Source: Colius striatus
Taxonomy: Eukaryota > Chordata > Aves > Coliiformes > Coliidae
Direction of reading: 5' to 3'
DNA length: 64,000 nucleotides
NCBI RefSeq assembly: GCF_028858725.1
Contig: NC_084760.1
Coordinates: 65,291,867-65,355,866 of the forward strand
In this document: one piece after another, positions 57,101-64,000 of the stretch
How positions within the stretch are numbered: the stretch's first letter is position 1
Layout of the letters: every line of letters starts with the position of its first letter
Translations under genes and position numbers: made by a program
The notes under the pieces: model-generated
The model's input: only the letters and a program-made list of their open reading frames with translations
Database searches by the model: none
Told to the model about the DNA's origin: nothing

Positions 57101-60100
57101 TAGGAATGTGGGGTTCTTATGTAATAACTACAAGGCCTGTGGTCTCATAAGGCTGCAGCGTGGGTGACTTGTCAGTAGAAGATCCTGCATATTAACACAG
57201 GGAGGAAGATGAAGTGCATCACAGCTGATTAGGCTCTGGACTGGTTTGGCTAACAGGTAGGACAGCATTTGTTCTGACAGCCAATGAAGTCTGCTGCCAG
57301 TTGATATGAAGCTGGACTTCCAGCTGCTCCTTAGGCATGACTATGGGTTGTGATTGACATGAAAAATCACCTTTTCCCTGTTCCAAGATGTACATGTATT
57401 TAGTTATTTATTTTAATTTAAAAAAGAAAAATAAACCTGAAATAAAACTCATTCTTTTTGAGAAGAAACATTTAGTTAAAACCAGTTTTCTGACATTTAA
57501 CCCTTCTTGGGATAGTCATTAACTAGCTACCAGCCTGGCAAATTATATGATTATCTCTAGAATGGTGAAAATATTTCACTCGCGCCTAGGAAAGTAAGAA
57601 TCATTTCTTTAATGAACATGTGTCGTGCTGGAATAGAGTTTTGTTAAGCTACAGTTTGACCTGTGTAGGTAGCCTGAATGCCTTGTATTTATTTCTATTT
57701 GGAAAAATAATGCAAACATTTAAAAATTGTTTCCTAAGGAACTCGTGAAGATGAGCCAACGTGTGGAAGACCACTTGGCATCAGAGTGGGGCCAAATAAC
57801 ACCCTTTTTGTGGCAGATGCTTATTACGGGCTCTATGAAGTTAATCCTGGTACAGGTATGACTCTTCTGTTCAGAAGTTCTCTTCCACTGACAAATGCGG
57901 ACTTCATTTGATGTTTTGCCAGACACTGCAGGGAAAACAATGCCTGCCTTCTTTGTAATGTGGTTTGGAGCTGTCTGGACGAAATATGCCAGGAAAGAAC
58001 TTTCTTGTAGCATTCACTTCCTCCCCAACTCTGTCAGGATCAGAGTTACCATAGAATCATAGAACCATTTCAGCTGGAAGAGACCTTTAAGTCATATCTT
58101 CTGGTGACATATGCTTTTGGTTGTCAAAATTGGTACCTCAGGATCCACAAATAAAGCTCTGTGTAGCCGTTTCAGTTTTCATAAAGGAGAAAAAAAAATG
58201 CTGTTATATAAGCTTTGTCATGTTTGCTGTACTTTTGTTTCTGCCTTGATCTCACTGTGTGGTGGCAAAGAGCTCTGAACTTCCCTGTAACCTCAATCTG
58301 TAGAAAGTGAAGGAAGATGTGTTTTGGTGCAACTGAAGATGAAGTGGCTTGTTCCTGCTGAGAAAGGCGTTGTTGCATTGTGCCCTTAGTTGTACATTCC
58401 AGAGCCATATCTCAGTTTTGGGAGCTATGCTGTTAGAAAGCAGTAGTTGCTTTTATGTAGGGTTGATTTTTCTGACCGCTTGCATCTCTGTCTTGGCTTC
58501 AGATGGGGAGGGGAAGGCAAAGGTCTCCTCTTTTAATGTCAGACAGGTGTCATGTTTGCTCAGTCATGACTAAAACAAGCAAACAAACAAACCCAAACTC
58601 TGTGCCCAAAGATAATTTCAGTAGATTTGAGTTAATTTTTAGATATTTGACCTTAAAAATTTGTTTGGTAACATGTGGCAGAGCTGACTGCCAGAGCAGT
58701 TTAGCGACTCTGCTGTTGTTTCAATGTTTAGAAAGTACTACTCTTTGTTTCTACAGATTTATGGGGAAAGAGGAAGTAGGGATTAGTTTACCTGCATCCG
58801 TCTACGAGATTGAGACCTGGGATTGTGCTTGGTGTCATATGAGCTTCAGAAATGTGAAAAGCCTGGCTCTTATTAATAGGGAACATCATCTACTGTTTCA
58901 GTTTTTCTGAAGAGTGTTTACTCTTGGTCGTTGATGTCTGCTGTTGACTTGCTTCATTACAACCCAAAACCTTAGTACTTATGGAAAAAATGTAAAGTGC
59001 TTGCTATTTTCATGTTAGCATTTAACTCATTTCCAAGGCAGGACATACAAAAGCTTGTCTTAATTTTTTTATTCTTCTTTTTATAACCAGGTGAAACAAA
59101 AATGCTTGTGTCAACCAAGACACTAATTGAAGGCCAGAAGCTGTCATTTCTGAATGATCTTACGGTGACTCGGGATGGGAGGAAAATCTACTTCACTGAC
59201 TCCAGTAGCAAATGGCAAAGACGAGACTACTTATTCTTGATTATGGAAGGCACAGATGATGGGCGGCAAGTATCTCCTCTCTGAGGCATTTAACTTCTCG
59301 TAAGCTCTGCAGCAGGAATAGACTTCACCAGACTTCCTTGGTCTTCAAGATTTTTCTCTTTATAAACCACCTGTGCAAACACTGCACTGCCCAGGAGAGG
59401 GTGAGAGAACGTGTGGATGTTGCTAATGAGATCTGCGGTGAAATGAATGATATTCCTCTCTTTTTCTTCAAGAGGATTTGTGTGGAACATCTGTATTAAA
59501 ATGGAAGGTGTTAGCATTCCATTCAGCCCAAGTCCCTTCTGAGTGCTGCTGCCAATCTCAAGTGGCTCCTGTGTTCATAAAATGCTTCCTGGCTATTCTA
59601 CCTTTTTAACTTAGGTGAAGTGCATGTGAGAGAAGATAGAATGCTTGGAGGAAGAAATCAAGATGAATAAAGATTTGTCTTCACTCCAACCCATAGATAA
59701 TGCTTTTTTTTTTTTTTTTAGCTTGCTTGAATATGACACAGTAACAAAAGAAGTTAAAGTCTTAATGGTGGGTCTGAGGTTTCCCAATGGTGTCCAACTC
59801 TCTCCCGCGGAAGATTTTGTTCTGGTGCAAGAGACAACCATGGCTAGAATCAGGAGGTGAGTATGGCTTTCCTGAAATTATTATTGCTGTCTGTTTAGAG
59901 ATAGTTCAATAAGTTAGCTGAATGACAAAAGAAACCCTACACTCTAATTTGCCTAACTATCAGTGGCAAAGAAGGTGACCTTCCTCAATACCTTTTTCTT
60001 TCTCTATAAACATCTGGACTGCATAGTCTTTCTATTGTGGGCTCCTTGAGCACAAGAGAGTAAGCTGTTTCTGGGAATAGGAAAGCAACTGTGCTCTATT

Positions 60101-61666
60101 TCTCTGTGCCGCAATAAAGAAGAAAAAAAAATGTGTAAGTTAATTCCTTCTGGGACTTCAGTTTAAGTTAAAGTCTAAGTAATAAAGAAGAGTTGTTGTT
60201 CTAATCCTACTGTCTATAATTTTCAGGTACTATGTGTCTGGGCTAATGAAAGGTGGAGCAGATATGTTTGTTGAGAATATGCCTGGTCTTCCAGATAATA
60301 TCAGATTAAGCAGCTCTGGAGGATATTGGGTAGCTATGTCAGCTGTCCGTCCCAATCCTGGATTTTCTATGTTGGATTTCTTGTCTGAAAAACCATGGAT
60401 TAAAAGGATGATATTTAAGGTAAAAAAAACCAAAACAAACCCCAACAACTTTAGTATAAGAATGGAAGTGATAAATATTTGTTTGTCCTGTTTCTTATTC
60501 TTCACAGGAAGATTTAAAAAATATTTTTAGTGCCCTGGTTAAAACTGTTGTGATTGGGCAGCAGAACAGTCCTTATATCTTCATAGGCAGTAAAACTAAT
60601 GTTTGCTTCTCTGAGTGGCAGGTACACATCTCTTAAGTTGCCTTCCATTTGATCTCAGGAAAGAAAAAGAATATCCTTGCCCTAGCCATGCAGCAACACA
60701 GGATCTACATTTGGATATGTGAAGACTTCACCTTTTGTACCCAAAGTGCCTAAAATACTTACTGCCACTTGTCTAGAGAGCATTTGGGAAGCCTGTTCTA
60801 ATCGCTTTTCCAGGAGACTGTATGTTATGTATGCTGCTAGGTGCCACTTTGTCCTGACTCTGTATGCCTGCTGTTATGTCACTGCCCCTTCAGGAAGAGG
60901 ATGAGCAGAAGTAATGCGGTTTGTAAGGAATGTCTAATGCTAAAAAATGGCACGGTGCTTCTTAAACAACACAAAGACTTGAAAGTACTTCTCAAAAAAA
61001 AAAAAAAATCAATAAGCTATGTTTACGATCAAAGTCCTATTTCAGCTAAACAAACTCTGCTGTCCCTGTAAAACCTGCTCTCCTGGTGCAGTTTAGGAGC
61101 CTTAAAGTGATGCTATGGAGAGCAGAGCATGATGCTTGTTGCTTTGTATCAACTGCATCAGAACAAGCAGGTGTCTCCTGCCTGGGCATCCTTTCAGCCT
61201 TAGTGCTGGAATAGAGTACATTTCTTTGTATCTCTTTTGTTAGATTTGTTTTAAAGTTGTCTTTTCAGATGTTAACACTGTTGTTAAGCCTGTGAAATAG
61301 TGTTTACTCAAAATGTGTGCTTATGTTCTTAGTTGCTTCTTTCAAGGACTGTGGAATGGTCTGACTATGGAAGTGTCTGAGATATAACTGTGAAGAACAA
61401 AATCTTTTGTTATTGATTTTCTTTTTTTTTTTTTCTTTTTCTTTTTTTTTTTTTAGTTGCTGAGTCAAGAAACTGTGACGAAGTTTGTGCCCAAATACAG
61501 CCTTGTTGTTGAACTTAGTGAGACGGGATCCTACAGAAGAAGTTTCCATGATCCCAATGGAGTGACAGCAGCATATGTTAGTGAGGCACATGAGCATGAT
61601 GGATACCTTTATCTGGGCTCCTTCCGCTCTCCATTTATTTGCAGACTTAATCTTCAGCATGTGTAA
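48040..61666 (+). CDS. APMAP: Adipocyte plasma membrane-associated protein (APMAP), 9 coding exons
   Basis: Type II single-pass glycoprotein with an extracytoplasmic six-bladed beta-propeller of the strictosidine-synthase-like / paraoxonase superfamily. The mammalian protein has arylesterase activity and is linked to adipocyte differentiation. Coding exons: 48040-48131, 51857-51964, 54869-54984, 56748-56840, 57739-57855, 59091-59265, 59722-59856, 60227-60419, 61457-61666. They sum to 1239 nt, 412 residues plus stop; human is 416. The start MNEAEGLRQRRPFRPQV matches the human N-terminus in kind. A hydrophobic helix spans about 36-57. The propeller carries LFTGTADGKI, RPLGIR, LFVADAYYGLYEVNP, FTDSSSKWQRRDY (210-222), RFPNGVQLSPAEDFVLV and HEHDGYLYLGSFRSPF. 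The sequon NNT at 156 matches the glycosylated site of mammals. All phases agree; intron 6 uses a GC donor. Confidence 0.97.
48132..51856 (+). other. APMAP intron 1
   Basis: GT-AG, 3.7 kb. Its first 430 bases belong to the CpG island and include short CCTGG and GACCC tandem runs (48446-48493). An A-run lies near 49947. No retroposon or gene recognised. Confidence 0.7.
51857..51964 (+). CDS. APMAP: APMAP coding exon 2: membrane anchor
   Basis: Residues 31-66 plus two bases. Reads GKVFRVTFLALAASLTVPLL, the signal-anchor helix (about 36-57), then PIDPQPI. Acceptor AGTACTTACAG, donor AAG|GTAAAT. Confidence 0.96.
51965..56747 (+). other. APMAP introns 2 and 3 (split by exon 3)
   Basis: Intron 2 (51965-54868) and intron 3 (54985-56747) are GT-AG, AT-rich and free of recognised repeats or nested genes. 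Confidence 0.65.
54869..54984 (+). CDS. APMAP: APMAP coding exon 3
   Basis: Residues 67-105 plus one base. Reads LKEPPLLAGVLEPNTELRKA and LWENQLVGPESI, the stalk and entry to the propeller. Acceptor TGTTTTGCAG, donor GGG|GTAAGC. Confidence 0.96.
56748..56840 (+). CDS. APMAP: APMAP coding exon 4
   Basis: Residues 106-136 plus one base. Reads DVLFTGTADGKIIKIEDGEI, a first propeller blade, ending IGHGPC. Acceptor GTTTTTGCAG, donor GTG|GTGAGT. Confidence 0.96.
57739..57855 (+). CDS. APMAP: APMAP coding exon 5: N-glycosylation sequon
   Basis: Residues 137-175 plus one base. Reads CGRPLGIRVGPNNTLFVADA; NNT begins at Asn156. Acceptor TTTCCTAAG, donor CAG|GTATGA. Confidence 0.96.
57856..59090 (+). 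other. APMAP intron 5
   Basis: GT-AG, 1.2 kb. Besides the CR1 tip it has a 135-codon open frame (58503-58910) with no recognisable homology. Confidence 0.65.
58050..58104 (-). mobile_element. CR1 remnant, reversed 3' tip (APMAP intron 5)
   Basis: 'catagaatcatagaaccatttcagctggaagagacctttaag' is a reversed CR1 terminus with two tail units. Only about 55 bases remain. It is the only CR1 piece recognised inside APMAP. Confidence 0.88.
59091..59265 (+). CDS. APMAP: APMAP coding exon 6, with GC splice donor
   Basis: Residues 176-233 plus two bases. Reads LNDLTVTRDGRKIYFTDSSS and KWQRRDY, the strictosidine-synthase-like signature. The reading continues correctly only if the exon ends at 59265, before GCAAGT (CG|GCAAGT), to give DDGR|LLEYDT with exon 7. 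No GT in a suitable place restores this frame and peptide. Confidence 0.95.
59266..59721 (+). other. APMAP intron 6, GC-AG type
   Basis: Begins GCAAGT and ends in a T-run followed by AG. The exon side of the donor is GGGCG, so the +1 G, +2 C and +3 to +6 AAGT complement U1 well except at +2, the usual profile of GC-AG introns. Confidence 0.9.
59722..59856 (+). CDS. APMAP: APMAP coding exon 7
   Basis: Completes Arg234 and runs to residue 278 plus two bases. Reads LLEYDTVTKEVKVL and FPNGVQLSPAEDFVLVQETT. The acceptor follows an unbroken run of T's. Donor GAG|GTGAGT. Confidence 0.96.
60227..60419 (+). CDS. APMAP: APMAP coding exon 8
   Basis: Residues 279-343. Reads YYVSGLMKGGADMFVENMPG, SSGGYWVAMSAVRPNPGFSM and KPWIKRMIFK. 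Acceptor AATTTTCAG, donor AAG|GTAAAA; ends in phase 0. Confidence 0.97.
60420..61456 (+). other. APMAP intron 8
   Basis: GT-AG, 1.0 kb. The donor is followed by A-rich sequence and an A-run lies at 60996-61009; the 3' end is a long T tract. No gene recognised. Confidence 0.7.
61457..61666 (+). CDS. APMAP: APMAP coding exon 9: C-terminus
   Basis: Residues 344-412 and the TAA stop. Reads LLSQETVTKFVPKYSLVVEL and HEHDGYLYLGSFRSPFICRL. The acceptor is preceded by about 35 bases of almost pure T, an unusually long polypyrimidine tract. Confidence 0.97.
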   Translation: MLSQETVTKFVPKYSLVVELSETGSYRRSFHDPNGVTAAYVSEAHEHDGYLYLGSFRSPFICRLNLQHV

Positions 61667-62812
61667 CTGTTCATCCATGATAAAGTGCCACTGTCCTATA
61701 ATAATTCAGAGGTATGAAGGAAGCATGTGCTTGAAGCGGCGTGTGACCAAGGACAAAAAGTGAAAGACTGTTACTGTGCAGTAGCACAGTTCTGTTGCCA
61801 TAAGAGTACATACAGGTCCTGATGCCTGCCTTCCTCCTTGGTTTGACCGCTCCTGCTTTGGAGTTGGCATGTACAGTTATTAATATCCAAGGAGTCTGGT
61901 GAGGCATCTTCATGTTATTATGTGTTCCTTAAAGAAAATCCATTGCTTTTCCATGGCCAGCCCTTTTTGGAGTCATCTTAAACAGGCACCATCCGTCACT
62001 TTTAGTGCAACTGTGTCATCTATCACTGGAAGGCTTTGAGATGTATGGAATTGAATTGTGTATGATTTGGATCGAAGAGGATGCCTTGCATGTGTGTCTC
62101 TGTTTTAGAACCTCCTGTTAAGGAATGATTACAGTGCATGTTCTAATGGCATACCATGGTACTTCGGTAGAGGCAGCAAGATCCAGAATGTACCTAGAAA
62201 TCTAGTTATGCCATTTGGGTTCTTCAATTCCAGCCTGTGTAATCAAAATCAGCCACAACAGTTAACTGTTAATCAACATGCAGAATCAAATATGATGGTT
62301 ATCTGAGGACTCCTGTGTTTCTTCATAGCATTATAGTCAGATGATGACTGAAAGTTGCATTTTCTATGTTATTAAAGGCTAGATGCAGTGGGTTTAAAAA
62401 GGATCTCTTGTAGTATTTCCTCTGTGTTTACCAGGTTCTGTAAGCCTCCTGTCCATTATGCAGGTCGCCATTCCTGAGAGGTGTAGAAGAGGACCAGCTG
62501 TAGGAATCCTCTTCAGCATGCTTTTTATGGAGAGCTGGTAAAGATTTTGGGGAACATTGATGTCTGAAGAGGGACGTGGACTAGAAGGGCCCCTTAAAAT
62601 CTAGTAATAGTGGGTGAGGAATGCTTTAGTAAAAAATCTTGGGATGCAGTAGTAGCTCGTGAGTGCTTTCTGGCACCTCCAGAGGAAATGGTTTACTTCA
62701 TCTATTAGCAGTTACTCTACTTGGTAAATCCAGGGAATGCTTTTCTGTCAGCTATGACAAAGGAAAGGCTGTGCTGTTACATTTTAAATAAAAGGGTTTG
62801 CATCTTGAAGAA
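61667..62812 (+). other. APMAP 3' untranslated region
   Basis: From the stop to shortly after the AATAAA at 62787. An ATTAAA near 62370 could give a shorter form. The length of about 1.1 kb is reasonable for this gene. Confidence 0.65.
62787..62792 (+). terminator. Polyadenylation signal (AATAAA) of APMAP
   Basis: First canonical AATAAA after the APMAP stop, 1.1 kb downstream; cleavage is expected 10-30 bases on. Confidence 0.65.
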
Positions 62813-64000
62813 CTAAAGAAGTTGCTTCAGCAGCTGTGTGATTTAGTGGATTGATTTGTGCTTTGGGATTGAAGACTGCTGCGCTATCTTTTTCTGCCAC
62901 TGGGTGATAGTCAAACATAAACTTGTTCTATTGCTTAACTTCCTCACCTTTGAAAAGGAAATAATCAAGATTTGATTGATATATAATGAAAAGCACCAGA
63001 GAAGAGGAAGATGTTAAAAATGTCATCCGCTTTTGCTAGCCTTTTGTGTTTCTCCTTATTAATGGAGGGATGTGCAATTAAAAGTGATTCTTTTCTCTCA
63101 GTGCTTCTGTCTCATTGTTCTGTTACTACCACGCTGCAGCAGTTCTGTGGCAAGTAGCTGATGATGGCTGGATCATGCTGACTTATTCCTGTACAAGCCA
63201 GGGACTGCAAGCCCTTTTGCTTGACCTAGTGGTTACTGGATTTGAGAGGGAGTTCAGCAAGAGGTGAAAGAAACCTTGTAGATGAGTTGCTGCAGTCTCT
63301 GATCTTTGGTCCGTGTGAGCCCTATCTTAATAATTTGTGCACAGAGATAGAGTGGCAGTGTGGTAAGTTTGAAAAGCTGGAGAGGCGTGACCTGCCTGGG
63401 GAAGGGACAGACTTGTTGCTGTGGGAACTCTGAAGAAGGGCTGAGATGGGAGATGCTTGCAATGTGTCTTTCTGGAAAAACCCAGCACAGGGCAGGCTGT
63501 TTAGACAGCAGCTAATTAGCACTGCTCTGCCAGACTTTGCAGCTGTTTGTCCAATCCTGGTCAGATATGAAAGTTGAACTTAATGGGAATCTTAATTTGG
63601 GGTTGCAAAGTCTGTTGTGGAGCTTGTTTCGTGCTGGTGCTTTAGTAGCCACGGGGCAAGCACAGCTTTGCCTATTGTTGCATAGTTACCTCTAGTGATT
63701 TGTTGATTCCTTTTCCTAAGTATCCAGCTGACTAGCTTGTGCTGCCTTTTGTAGTGAAGTAGACACATTTTGGTATGCCAAATGTGATGGCTTTTGTGTC
63801 ACTAATTCCATTTTAAGACCCTGTCCTTGAAGTTTCAAAGTGGGAAAGAAAGTAAGCTGTAGTGCTGCCACTGCTTAAAGAGAAAGATGTATGAAGAGTT
63901 GTCTCTTGGGAGTGTTTCAGTTCTGATCCTTTGCTCTTTCACTCCCTCACTCCTTCCTGGCCACTGTTGGAGACTCAGAACACTGATGATCCCGTGGTCC
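62813..64000. other. Intergenic DNA after APMAP
   Basis: No exon, repeat or RNA gene recognised; open frames are short. Confidence 0.5.

Noticed and set aside
58503..58910. 135-codon frame in APMAP intron 5
   Set aside because: No recognisable domain, no splice signals placing it in a transcript, and it lies wholly inside a well-supported intron.

Overview
This is a bird-type nuclear genomic window. The reasons are split genes with GT-AG introns of hundreds of bases to 11 kb, CpG-island promoters, and many CR1 retroposon fragments, several ending in the ATTCTRTG 3' microsatellite. No Alu- or L1-like sequence was noticed. The species cannot be fixed by reading alone.

Two complete protein-coding genes lie head to tail on the + strand. 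ACSS1 (mitochondrial acetyl-CoA synthetase 2-like) has 14 coding exons from 7682 to 41790; splicing them gives an open 675-residue protein. APMAP (adipocyte plasma membrane-associated protein, a strictosidine-synthase-like beta-propeller with one N-terminal membrane helix) has 9 coding exons from 48040 to 61666 and gives 412 residues. Every exon joins in frame, and exon number and protein length fit the mammalian orthologues. The ACSS1-APMAP neighbourhood is also that of human 20p11.21. The two genes do not share a pathway step that the sequence reveals; the link is synteny.

Layout. 1-1230: a CpG island with a ZNF143-type motif and an inverted CCAAT box, probably the promoter of a gene leaving the window leftward (by human synteny possibly ENTPD6; not proven). 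1030-1560: degenerate GC-rich repetitive sequence. 1560-6800: intergenic, with one CR1 fragment. 6840-7475: a minisatellite with a 45-bp period running up to the ACSS1 CpG island (about 7490-8060). 7682-41790: ACSS1, with CR1 copies in introns 2, 3, 6, 10, 12 and 13. 41791-47600: ACSS1 3' region and intergenic DNA with two CR1 fragments. 47600-48560: APMAP CpG island. 48040-61666: APMAP. 61667 to about 62810: its 3' UTR with an AATAAA signal at 62787. The rest is intergenic.

No novel biological system was found. The points most worth checking are a GC-AG intron in APMAP; inverted, very similar CR1 copies flanking blocks of ACSS1 exons; a CR1 3' end only 16 bp from an ACSS1 exon; the frame-preserving minisatellite beside the ACSS1 promoter; and an orphan exon-like segment between the genes.
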